A stretch of DNA of 64,000 bases, taken from Platanthera guangdongensis (taxonomy: Eukaryota > Streptophyta > Magnoliopsida > Asparagales > Orchidaceae). Shown piece by piece: positions 45,898 to 56,224 of the stretch (its first letter is position 1; every line of letters starts with the position of its first letter). The notes under the pieces were generated by a model. The model worked only from the letters and a program-made list of their open reading frames with translations, searched no databases and was not told the DNA's origin. The translations under genes and the position numbers were made by a program. The stretch spans positions 64,857,885 to 64,921,884 of the forward strand of contig CM077161.1 in assembly GCA_039583875.1 (NCBI GenBank), in the 5' to 3' direction.

Positions 45898-46649
45898 TGT
45901 TAACCCCTCAGTCCGCAACATCCTACAAGATGCCAAAACCACCCTTTCAACACTCGCGGACTCGATTTGGCAGACCTCCCAGTCCGGCAAGGTAACCAAT
46001 CGGACACCAAGGATGGTACCCCAGCAGCGGACTCAAGGACCTATTCGCTCAGTCCGCCACAACTTGGGATATCGGATTCTCTACAACGGCGGACGCACTG
46101 TCTCGTCCGCACAGGCCGCCGCCCTCCAGCAGGATCGCGGCCAGCAGCAGTGGAAGCTCCAGTCCGCGAGCCCAGTCCGCCCCTTCTGCGCGGACTGGCG
46201 TGTTCTTTCTTTTTGCTTCCCGTCACCCTGCCCGGTTCTCCTGTACCCCGGGCAGCCGGTTATTTTAGCCCTGGCCGTTTGGGCAGGCCCCCTATCCTAT
46301 AAATAGGGGGAGGTGGTGCACCCAAGACACGCTGACTCGGACCCAAGAGCCTACTTGTTACAGGCTGCGGACTCGAATCATGTGCCTTGCGGACTCCTCC
46401 TCGCTCTGCTCTTGTCAACCATTTCCTTTCACTTGTAACCAAGTCTTTCTTCAATCAAGGGAAAGCCCGTCGCAAGAGAGGCATTCAGGCCGTGACGGGC
46501 GAAGTCTGTTGTTGTCGTGGCTCACGGCCCTGCTGTTCTTCCTGCCCTCATCCGCTTAGTAAATCACTACTCGCAGTCTCTCTATTCCCCGGTGTTCGAA
46601 CCGTTTGCTGTTGGTGCTCGACCCCCCTTTGTGTTTTCGTGCATCAACA
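45898..46649 (+). repeat. 5' LTR of the Tat element
   Basis: Matches 58383-59136. About ten AGTCCGC/GCGGACT motifs are scattered through it. No iMet or Asp primer-binding site follows; the sequence after it (GTTAACACGCGG) was not assigned to a tRNA. Confidence 0.94.
45905..46307 (+). promoter_or_regulatory. U3 AGTCCGC motif set and TATA box of the Tat LTR
   Basis: AGTCCGC and its complement GCGGACT occur in both directions at about 45910, 45957, 46027, 46051, 46154, 46164 and 46190, upstream of CCTATAAATAGG at 46296-46307. The 3' LTR repeats this, with the TATA box near 58781-58790. Confidence 0.6.
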
Positions 46650-46701
46650 GTTAACACGCGGCCTTCAGATCTGAGTAGTGTTTTGAATTCAGCGGACAGA
46701 A

Positions 46702-48947
46702 ATGTCAGACCGCAGAGCCCGCTCTTCAGACCGCTCCAGTTCTTCAGAGGAATCTCTTTGGGACGCAATTGAGAAAGCTCGCCTTGAGGCCGAGAAGTCC
46801 CGCCGGCAGACCAGCGGCTTGCTCCTCAGGCCGCAGCAGATCCAGCGGACTCGCCAGTCCGCCAGACCCCAGCTCGCCGAACTCCGCTTCGGCAGTCGCC
46901 AGCTACTCCTCGGAACCCTGCTCAGTCCGCCGCCCCTCCGCGCCCTCAGGAGGAGCAGTTTGCTTTCAGGAATTTCTTCAGAGAAGCTGCCTGGGGCACT
47001 CCTGCCCTCCAGCTTCATTTTGCTTACCGCCAGTCCGCCGAGCCCGCGGACTCCCCGGCTCCAGTCCGCCCCTTCTACCCCGCAGAGTTCGAGACCCCGT
47101 CTCCCTTCGTTGATCGAATCCAATGGGAATCGGCTCCGAACAACGTCAGGGAACCTCGCATCCCATTCTATTCAGGAGGGACAGATCCAGTCTCTCACCT
47201 CCAAGCATTTGAGGGGGCAGTTGCTTTGAGATGCCTCTCAGATGCTATCAAGTGTAAACTCCTGGTTACCACTCTCGAAGGACAGGCAAGAGAGTGGTTC
47301 TATGAGCTGCCTTTGGGCACAATCTCTTCTTTCGCAGAGCTTCGCAGCCAGTTGTTGCTGAGGTTTGCTACCTCAAGAAAGAGGAAGAATGGGCCAGCTG
47401 CCCTATTTGAAATCAAGCAAAGGGATAATGAATCAGTGGCGCGATTCGTTGATCGCTTTTAGAAAGAGATCCAAGTGGTAAGGAATGTGCACCCCGACTA
47501 TTACAAGGTCTTCTTGATCCATAGCCTCCGGGAAGGCCCCCTGAAGTTTAAAGCAATAACCAAGGCGCCTGAGACTTATCAAGAGTTGATCGCCATGGTC
47601 AACCGTTTCATTGAAGGAGAAAATGCCAATCCAACCTATGTCTCATCCCTGACAGCTAAGGCTGAAGGAAGGGATGCCTCCGCTTCTTCCTCTCGTCGCA
47701 AGCCCCCTCGCCCAGACTTCCAGCCTCCGTCTCAAAGAGGCAGGAACTTCCGCAACAAGAAACCTTTCCAAGGCCATCAACAGTTTCATGAGCAGAGACT
47801 GTCGTTGGCCGCCACTCCCACCATTCCATTGCAAGCTCTTCCCATCCTCCAACAAGCAGCCTTGCCTGCTCCGAGCCAATCTGATGCAAGCCCCATGGAG
47901 GACATTGCAGATCTGGACCTGGACGAAGTCATCCAGATCTTGCAAAGGAGATCAGAAGAAAAGAGGCAAGAGCCTCAGAAAATGTGGAAGCCAAGGAATA
48001 ATGCACAATATTGCCAGTTCCGCAAAGAAAAGAGCCACATGACCGAGGACTGCAAGGCCCTTCGCATGCTGATAGAGAAGCTGCTTGCCGAGGGCAAGAT
48101 TGACTTGGCCAAGAAGGATTCTCCTTCTTCTTCGAAGTCATCCACCTCAAAGGGCAAAGAAGTAGCTGAGGTATACCAGGAATGTGTGGATGTAGAGGAC
48201 GAAGGCTGTCTGGGGCCGATCAACGTCCCGGTAGAGTGCTTCGACGCAAATGATGAAGGGGTTCTGGGACGCCTCTTCTTCATCCATGGTGGAGCAGGGA
48301 CCGAGTCTACTCGAAAATCGTCAATTTCAAGGGTCACCCGGGCAGAGGTGGCCTCTTCTTCTTCTGTTGCTCCTATAAGTGAGGTTGTCACCTTTGGTCC
48401 AGCAGATCTACCCCAAACAGCCAATCCGTTTGATGATGCAGTTGTAATTCAGGTTGTGATTGGGGACTTTACGGTTGATAGAATTCTTGTTGACACAGGC
48501 AGCTCGATCAACCTCCTGTTCAAGTCTACTTTTGAGGCCCTGAGGACCGAAAAGCCTCTGCTTTCCACTGAGGGGCCACTCTATGGTTTCTCGGGAGAGA
48601 GAAAAGAAGTGGAGGGCAGCGTCATCCTGCCCGTGAAGCTTGGAGGGGCGACTAAGCAAGTACAATTCATAGTGGTTGACACCCCCAGCAGCTACCATGC
48701 CATCTTCGGCAGACCTCTTCTGAACAAGTATCAAGCGGTGGTTTCCACTTACCACCTTGCCATCAAGTTCTTTGCAGATGGAAGGATGTGTCGGGTCAGG
48801 AGTGACCCAAGAAGAGCAAGGGAGTGCTACGTCCGCACTGTCAACATGGTCGAAGCTAGCCCTTCCATTGCTCCAGCAGCAACTGAAGAAGCCTCTCCCA
48901 GTTCAGAAGCTGCTGCTGATGAAAGTGCTCACCTGGAACATGCCTAG
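46702..48947 (+). pseudogene. gag: Tat Gag and protease
   Basis: The ATG at 46702 starts a Ser/Arg-rich N-terminus that loses frame at about 47100; the gag domain continues in other frames (EGQAREWFYELPLGTI at about 47279, one TAG at 47461). An open frame of 490 codons (47475-48947) holds the rest of Gag, including YCQFRKEKSHMTEDC, the Tat-type zinc-binding segment, and an aspartic protease with LVDTGSSINLLF near 48490 and the YHAIFGRPLLN block near 48695. The triad is intact. The frame ends at TAG 48945-48947 before RT. The frameshifts rule out a complete polyprotein. Confidence 0.87.
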
Positions 48948-49901
48948 GTGACGCAAGGAGTCCCCAATGCTGAGGGGGAGGATAGAAAGCTCTCCATCAA
49001 CTCGGAGCTACCCGAAGATCAAAAGGTCGAGTTGATTTCCTGCTTGCTGAGGAACTTGGATGTCTTTGCTTGGTCAGCAGAAGACATGCGAGGGATGGAT
49101 CCTGACGTTGCATGCCACCACTTGAATGTTGATCCCGGCTACAAGCCTATACAACAAAAGAAGAGGGACATGGCTACGAAGCTTGCAGAGCCAATAAGGG
49201 AGGAGGTTGCAAAATTCCTCAAGGCTAATTTTGTTAAAGAAATTCAATATCACACCTGTATATCAAACGTTGTAATGGTTAAAAAGCAAGGGGGAAAATG
49301 GCGAATGTGTGTAGATTTTACCAAACTTAATAAAGCATGCCCTAAAGATTGCTACTCCTTGCCTCGGATAGATTCTTTAGTTGATTCCGCGGTAGGGTAC
49401 TCTTATATGATTTTTTTAGATGCGTTTTTTGGTTATCACCAGATAAGAATGCATAAGCCTGATGTTCCTCACACGTCGTTCATTACTAATGATGGTTGTT
49501 ATTGCTACCTTGTGATGCCCTTTGGGCTTAAAAATGCCGGTGCAACCGACCAATGGATGATGGACCGTGTGCTTAACCATCAGAAGGGGAGGAACCTAGA
49601 AGTGTATGTAGACGATCTCTTGATTAAGAGTAAGTCGTTTTCGCTGTACTTGCGAGACCTAGCAGAGACGTTCGCTGCTCTGCATAGGTACAAAATGAAG
49701 CTCAACCCTTTGAAATGCACGTTTGGGGCGAGTAAGGGGAAGTTTCTTGGTCATCTCCTTACTCCGGAAGGACTTGCCCCCAACCCTGATAAAGTGAAAG
49801 CCATTCTTGATATGCCTACCCCTCGTTCGCCAAAAGAAGTTCAGCAGTTAGGGGGGAAGGCTAGCAGGCCTTGCGAGATTTCTCTCTCGGGTTGGAGATA
49901 G
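48948..49901 (+). pseudogene. pol: Tat reverse transcriptase
   Basis: The pre-RT segment contains FAWSAEDMRGMDP, a Tat hallmark. RT motifs are VDFTKLNKACPKDCYSLPRI, MPFGLKNAGAT and catalytic YVDDLLIKS. The domain looks complete. The frame is lost at 49855 in a run of six G (expected five), after which the reading frame continues one base off. Confidence 0.88.
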
Positions 49902-50403
49902 GAGTGCTCCATTCTTCAAAACTCTTCGAGGAGCATCCAAGTTTGAGTGGATGGAAGAATGCTCCCAAGCTTTTGAGCAGTTGAAGATGCAACTGACCTC
50001 AGCACCCCTGCTTCAGAGTCCCCGGCCAGGAGAGATTCTTTTCTTATACCTAGGGGTTGGCCCTGAGGCCGTCAGCTCCGTTCTTCTTCGGGAAGAGAGC
50101 AGGAAGCAATTCCCAATTTACTATGTCAGCCATATCCTGAAGAGTGCTGAGACACGGTATCCAATTTTGGAGAAGTTAGCCTTGGAGCTAGTCATGTTAG
50201 CTCGCAGGCTTCGTCCGTACTTCCAAGCACATTCAATTCAAGTCGTCACCGATCAGCCTATGAAGGGTGTGTTGGAAAAACCAGAACATTCCGGCATACT
50301 AGCTAAGTGGGCAATAGAGTTGAGTGAATTTGAAATCTCTTATGTGCCCAAGACAGCCATTAAAGCTCAGGTCCTAGCAGATTTTCTAATTGACATGCCA
50401 TAG
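49902..50403 (+). pseudogene. pol: Tat gypsy-type RNase H, degenerate
   Basis: After the G-run frameshift the usual linker and FEWMEECSQAFEQLK lead into RNase H, open from 49951 to TAG 50401-50403. The position of the first catalytic Asp reads LYLGVGPEAVSSVL, with no Asp. In the Tat lineage the gypsy RNase H is known to have lost activity and become a connecting domain once a second RNase H was acquired. YPILEKLALELV and VVTDQPMKGVL are recognisable. Confidence 0.85.
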
Positions 50404-50433
50404 TCCAGTTCTGATCGAGCAGAAAGGTCACCT

Positions 50434-50871
50434 TTGGCTTGGACCATTTACGTTGATGGTGCCTCAGGCAGAAGTTCTTCTGGAGCAGGAGTGGTTCTCA
50501 TTAATCCAAACGGCATCAAATTGGAGCAGGCCATCAAATTTTACTTTCCAGTAACCAATAATCAGGCCGAGTATGAAGCTCTGCTAGCCGGCTTGAGGCT
50601 TGCAAGAGAACTCGGAATCGATCATGTTCATATCAAAACCGATTCTCTGGTAATGGCGTCACAAGTCCTTGGTAACTTCGAAACAAGAGAGCCGATCTTG
50701 AAGAAATATTTAGCACTTGTGAAGATAGAAGTCGGCAGCTTCAAGAGCTTTACCATCGAGAACATCCCCAGAACAGAAAATGAGGAGGCAGTTTTCTTTC
50801 CAAGTATGGGATGCCTTCAGGAGGAACAACTTCCGAGCTCTTCCGCCTGGCAGTGGTGGAAGGAGATTTGA
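50434..50871 (+). CDS. pol: Tat second RNase H (archaeal-type)
   Basis: This domain is the functional RNase H of Tat elements and resembles host RNase HI of the archaeal type. Catalytic residues are visible: Asp in IYVDGASGRSSSGAG, Glu in NNQAEYEALLAGL and Asp in HIKTDSLVMASQV. Towards the C-terminus IPRTENEEA is followed by a frame change at about 50790-50810, so the last acidic residue of the site (normally in NxxAD) is not seen in frame. A TAG at 50401 separates it from the preceding domain. Its spacing directly before integrase fits the Tat order. Confidence 0.83.
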   Translation: MAWTIYVDGASGRSSSGAGVVLINPNGIKLEQAIKFYFPVTNNQAEYEALLAGLRLARELGIDHVHIKTDSLVMASQVLGNFETREPILKKYLALVKIEVGSFKSFTIENIPRTENEEAVFFPSMGCLQEEQLPSSSAWQWWKEI

Positions 50872-52148
50872 TGCAAGTGGACCAACGTACCTCTCGGATG
50901 GACCCATTCATCCTCTATCTGTCAACGGGAGATTATCATCATTCAGTCAAAGATAAGAAAAAGTTCAGAATAAAAGCAGCTCACTACTTCCTAGTGGCAG
51001 GAGTCCTTTACAGAAAAACTTTCCTCTCTACCATGGCCCGATGTGTTTAAGAAGGAGAAACTCTCACTGTTTTGCAAGAGGTTCATTCAGGAGAGTGTGG
51101 AAGCCACTCGGGAGAAAGAACTCTTGAAAGACGGATCCTGCGGTAGGGTTATTTCTGGCCCACTATGAAGAGAGACTCTGAGGTCTATGCAAGAAAGTGT
51201 GTTCAATGCCAGAAGTTTGCTCCACTTCAACTCCAAGCAGCTCAGTCCCTCAGATCGATTGCAACCCCTTGGCCCTTTGCAGTTTGGGGAATGGATCTCA
51301 TTGGTCCTTTTCCCATGGCAAGCGGGCAACGACGTTTCATCATCGTAATGATCGACTACTTCAGCAAGTGGATCGAAGCCAAGGCATTGGCTAAGACAAC
51401 TACTCAGGTCGTCAAAAACTTCATTTGGGGGGAGATTGTCTGCCGACATGGAATTCCAATGGCTATAATCACTGATAATGGGCCGCAATTCAACAACTCA
51501 GAGATGATAGATTTTTGCTGGCAGCTCGGAACAGAGCTGCGGTTTGCATCAGTTCATCATCCCAGAAGTAATGGCCAAGTAGAAGCAGCCAACAAGCAGA
51601 TCCTCAATTTGCTCAAAAATAAAGTATGGAATCTCAATGGCAGCTGGGCTGATCAGCTTCCATCAGTCCTCTGGTCCCTTAGGACAACGCCATCATCTGC
51701 AACTGGGGAGACTCCATTCAAACTTTCTCATGGCTCAGAGGCACTTATTCCAATTGAGTTTGAAGTCCCGTCACCCAGAGTTCTGCTTGCAAGAGAAGGT
51801 GTTGAGGACTAGCTTGAGTTGAATAATGAAGAGATGAGGTTCAGCTTGGAACACATCGAGGCAATCAGAGATCAAGCAGCCATAAGGCAGGAGGAGGTCA
51901 AAAGAAGGATGGCCCGCTACTTTGATCAGAACGTGAGGATCAAACACTTCCAAGTGGGAGATCTAGTTCTAAAGAAGATTGATGCTGCTGCAAGAGCTGG
52001 TTCAATTGGGAAGCTTAATCCAAATTGGGCCGGCCCTTTTGTTATCAAAGAAGCGTTAAAGAGCAGCGCTTACCGCTTGCAGACATACGAAGGAGAGGAT
52101 ATACCACACACATGGAGCAGGGATGATCTCAAACGGTTCTATTCTTGA
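50872..52148 (+). pseudogene. pol: Tat integrase
   Basis: The first 170 bases link the second RNase H to integrase. From about 51065 the HHCC zinc finger (EVHSGECGSHSGE, then CVQCQKF) leads to the D,D-35-E core: Asp in GMDLIGPFP, Asp in ITDNGPQFN and Glu in RSNGQVEAANK, all in the open frame 51165-51812. Stops occur at 51048, 51145 (between the His and Cys pairs) and 51810. The C-terminal domain (51819-52148) contains FQVGDLVLKKID and NPNWAGPFVIKEAL and ends with RDDLKRFYS at 52148. Few lesions. Confidence 0.87.
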
Positions 52149-53837
52149 ACCTCCTTTTTTCTACTTTGTGTATCCTCTTCAAGAGTTATTATGAATAGAA
52201 ACTGCTTGCTAACGCTTCTTCAAGTGTTTTGTCTATGTAATCATAACATATGAAACACTAAGAAAGATTTCAAAAACGGTTCTGCGCTTGAACTCTCTTT
52301 TCTTTCTTATGCTTTCTTTTCAAATACATTTTATTAATCAAAGGATCCATACTGACACTTTTTTTCTAGTGTTTTCTGTCTCTCCCAAAGACCTATACGG
52401 TTCCCTGATACCAGGAGACATCACCGAGTTCAGCAAAACCTTCCCTAGAGCTGTTGTCATTAGTGTAACACCACGAAGACCACGTGTTGCGAGGAGATTT
52501 CGCACCGTGTAGTGGGAGCTTGCAGGCTCTAGTGCGGTAGGATTCTGAACTTAGGATCCCGACTAGTATCTTACCCCACCTCTGCGTTATGGAGGGCAGG
52601 GTGGGTGTAGAGCTCTACCATGCCGCATTTGGGATATCGTTACAACTTTGATGATCTGGCGAGGAAAGCAATGCCATGCGCCCCTGCCCACCGATCATCC
52701 TAGCTTGTAACCCTCGAACACTTCATGGTACCCTCAAGCAGTGCCTGCAGGAGACCCACAGCTTAGACTGTACTCCAGGCAAGAGGGCAGGGAACCGTTC
52801 TGCCGAGTATCTTGCTCTTCGCAGGGAATCTTCTTAGTGCGGACTGGTTTTCTGTATCCGCTCAGTCCGCCAGCTTCTTCGGGTTGATCATATAGTCTGT
52901 GGCCTGGTGAAGAAAGTAATGCCATGTGCACCTGCCCACCTGGTCGCAAGCTATAGGACATTTCTTCTGTTTAGTGTGGACTGGTTTTCTCTATCCGCAC
53001 AGTCCGCCGGTTTTATTTGGGTTGATCATATAGCATGTGGCCTGGTGAGGAAAGCAATGCCATGTGCACCTACCCACCTGGTCGCAAGCTATATGTCATT
53101 TCTTCTGTTTAGTGCAGACTGGTTTTCTCTATCCGCACAGTCTGCCGGTTTTATTTGGGTTGATCATATAGCCTGTGGCCTGGTGAGGAAAGCAATGCCA
53201 TGTGCACCTGCCCACCTGGTCGTAAGCTATAGGTCATTTCTATCTTGGGCGGACTGGTTTTCTGTATCCGCTCAGTCCGAGGGTTTCCTTGAGACCGCAA
53301 GCTATAGGTTATTTCTGTTGGCATATATACGAACTGCGAAATTATATCATCTAAGTCCGCCGAATGGTTTTCATATATTGTCATTTGATAAGTTAATAAA
53401 GAGAATTGCAGACTGCTACTAGAACTCAATGAAGTCCACCTGACATTGTTATCAGCTGGCTATTTTCGTTCTCATTTTTTAAGGCGGACATTGAATGGAT
53501 TGATAAGTTGAATTCTCTAATCAGCAAGACTCATTATAGACGATCATAGTATCGTGCGGACTGCAATTGGAACTCAACAGAGTCCGCCTGACAATTTCTT
53601 CTCATTCCAATGACGGACAATAATTGTCTCTAATCAGCAAGTTAAATAGCTCAGATTTATCAGCGTGTCGTGCGGATTGCTAAGTGTCGGTGCGGTGAGC
53701 ATGGAAAAAGAACATTGCAGGAAGCACACATGCAAAAATATCCTTTCTATTTCATCAAAAATTTATACATCTATCTATTCGGCGGACTACAGTCTTGAGT
53801 CCGCCACATTTACAAAATCAAAAAAGATAAAAATACA
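52149..53837 (+). other. Tat 3' untranslated region, non-coding
   Basis: No conserved coding sequence. AGTCCGC-type motifs are frequent (for example 52866, 53005, 53274, 53357, 53585). It contains the tandem repeat annotated separately and forms the 3' side of the convergent antisense gene. Confidence 0.8.
52660..53330 (+). repeat. 138-bp tandem repeat in the Tat 3' region
   Basis: The AAAGCAATGCC/AAAGTAATGCC landmark recurs at 52913, 53051 and 53189, exactly 138 bp apart, with partial copies before (near 52670) and after. Each unit includes a cagtccgcc-type motif and TTGATCATATAG. An ORF through it (52907-53422) simply translates the repeat. Confidence 0.88.
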
Positions 53838-55678
53838 TCAATCTGTAGTCTTTTGTTTCATTTCTGGAGGTGCAGGGATTTCGCCAACAATGTCGACTTC
53901 TGGAGAGTAGCCCCCCGAGCCGCTTCCGCTACTATCTGATCCTGTGCTTGAGGCGGACTCGCTACGCGAGCTCCTGGCTGCAGAGGAGGATGCAAAGGTG
54001 CTTGACTCGGCGGACTGATCTCCAACTCGCCGGCTTGAGCCGGTTCCATCCGCCGTCTCCACGGCACCTTGCCCTTCGCCTTCTTCTTCTTCTTCTTCTT
54101 CTTCTTATTCCTCTACTTCCTCGCCTCTTCCTCAATGATGTCCTTGCCCTTTTTAGCCCGCTCCATCGCCGCGACCTGCGATGCCAACTCAGGGAAGAGA
54201 TCCAAGAAAGGGACGCCATCCAATCTCTCCTTTGTAAAGCCGTCGTGGATAAGTCGCTCAATGGAGACCTCGACGGTCTCCTTCACAAAAGGGAGCATGG
54301 CGGCCTGGAAGCTATTGTTTTCTAAGTCATAGGCGACCTGCGCAAAACAAAAGCAAACGTCAGACAGATCGCGGCGGATAGCAAAATAAGGCCGCTGCGA
54401 ATTCAACTCACCCCGAGCTCTTCTCTTTGCTGAGCAACCCTTTTTCCCAACCGTGCATTCGTCTCCTTTAGCGCCTTATTATCTTTTTGAAGCTGTTCAT
54501 TCTGCCATAACAGGTCTCTGGGCAGGGTGGCTACATAGTGGTTCGTCACCACGCTGTTCGCAGCGGCCTGAGAGGCTAGCAGCGGGAGGTCGGTGGTGGG
54601 CACCTTCTTAAGGTCGCTCAAGTTGCGCTTTCCGTAGAGCGCGGAGATCGCAATATGGGCGTGGCGAGTTATCCGCGGACTCTTCCATGAAGGGAGCGCG
54701 GTGGATGGGCGGACGTGTTTGTTCTTGCTATGCCAGTGGACCATAGGGTTCCCCCTAAGATCCTTCTGGCAGATGCCAAAGCCACTCATGGTGAAGCTTT
54801 CATAAGAAGAGTAATCCGCCGCGAGATCCCCTTCCTCCTTCCTCTTCCTTGCGACTGCTTCCTTCTTCTCCTTTTGTGTAGGAACAAAGCCGTTAGGTGT
54901 CTGCGGCAAGTTGGCGGGTACCGCCAAGATCACTGCAAAAAACAGATGGGTTAAACACCAAGGTCGCTGCCGATACAAAGTTTGAGTTCGAAAGCTGCTT
55001 ACTCTCTTCGGGCAGAACGTCCGCTAAGCTCGCCAGTAGCGGAATATAATACTCGATGTCAAGCCTGTCATTGGCCAAGAACTCGACAATGGCGGATTCC
55101 AAGTCATCCAGCTGCACACCCTTGAAGGCAGAGTCCGCGCGCACCTGCGGATAGGTGTGCGCAAACCCTAGGTCACCCGCAAAGATCCAGAACCTCGAGG
55201 TCCAGTTGTGGATCTTGTTAGGAAGGCCCACAACCTTCATTCCCCTACAGTAGAAATATATCATGCCCTTGTAGGGGCGGCCTCCAGAAGCGGTTATGGA
55301 GCGGACAGAGAACATCTTACGGAAGATGTTCATCGAGAAAGCAATCTTTTCATATCTCAGATAGGAGAGGAAACTGTAGATCGCAGCGAGTGTGTTGGGC
55401 GCGAGCTGACCCGGCACCATTCCATAGTGTTCAAAAATTTCGGCTAGCTCCCATAGAAGCGGAAAATTGTATCCGCTATCAAAGTTGTCCGCTGGAATGG
55501 AGATTTGGGTAGCGGTTGAAAAGTTTAACCATTCCTGGTGGGCTGGAAGGCGGACGAGGATATTCGAATTCGCCATCTTCTTCTCGACAAAGGCCTCCAG
55601 GTCGGCCTCTGTCAATGTGCACTTCCGGTGGTCGGCGGAGTGGAAGGAGACAGCAGCATCAGTACGCGCGAACACCAT
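53838..55678 (-). CDS. Antisense gene 1: gypsy-type transposon-associated protein, three exons
   Basis: The ATG at 55678-55676 is 65 bp downstream of a minus-strand TATA box. Exon 1 is 55678-55003, exon 2 54932-54412 and exon 3 54337 to a stop at 54113. Both introns have GT-AG ends (GTAAGC with TTTTTTGCAG; GTGAGT with TTTTGCGCAG) and the frame is kept, giving about 473 residues. Residues about 30-220 resemble the plant 'putative gypsy type transposon' domain (PF04195), with VRLPAHQEW-like text and GWTSRFWIF-like WTSRFWIFAG. The C-terminal part is charged and coiled-coil-like. Sequence to 53838 continues Ser-rich in a shifted frame after an (AAG)n run, so the original protein may have been longer. 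The function is unknown. Confidence 0.7.
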
Positions 55679-55740
55679 TTTGCAGGCCGCAGGGTTCCTT
55701 TTACTTCAGCTGTTTCCTGCATAGAAGAAAGCGGCGGGGC

Positions 55741-55752
55741 CTATTTATAATT
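55741..55752 (-). promoter_or_regulatory. TATA box for antisense gene 1
   Basis: The minus strand reads AATTATAAATAG about 65 bp upstream of the antisense ATG, a normal plant spacing for a short leader. Confidence 0.55.
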
Positions 55753-56224
55753 ACAAGTTCTGATAGCTTGTTGACTAGGCTGCAGAGCTCGCAATTCCAA
55801 TCCGCATAGTCCGCAAAAACCAAACCATTCACATAGCAAAGGTTAACGATAACGTGGACACAAGCACAGATTCACATGCCAAGGAAAATTCAAAGCAAAA
55901 AAGTTGTGGCCGACACAATTTTTTGTCCGCCCAGTTCGCGCTTTTTCCTCCCGGCAGAAAAGTCACAAGGAGCGGATACAATTTCAATCCGCTTAGTTCG
56001 CAGTATTTCCCACCTGCAGGTTTAATAACGAGAAACGGACACAGCATTAGTCTGCACAATTCGCCACAGATCATGCCAAGGATTAAGCTACATAATTTGC
56101 GGATATATAATCTGAGCCCGCACAAATCGCAACAGAGTTCAATCTACAACACAAGCGTTGTTTGAAACGCAATTATACAAACAATTATACAATTAAACAA
56201 ATAAAAGCTCGTGGCATCGCGGAC
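55753..56224. other. Spacer between the two antisense genes
   Basis: No conserved ORF. Variants of GCGGAC/GTCCGC are dispersed through it. It would hold the promoter of antisense gene 1 and the terminator of antisense gene 2. Confidence 0.6.

Noticed and set aside
54079..54115. Lys-rich tail encoded by the (TTC)n/(GAA)n run as part of antisense gene 1
   Set aside because: A TAG at 54113-54115 precedes the run and the repeat is slippage-prone; the downstream Ser-rich frame may be original but cannot be joined with confidence.
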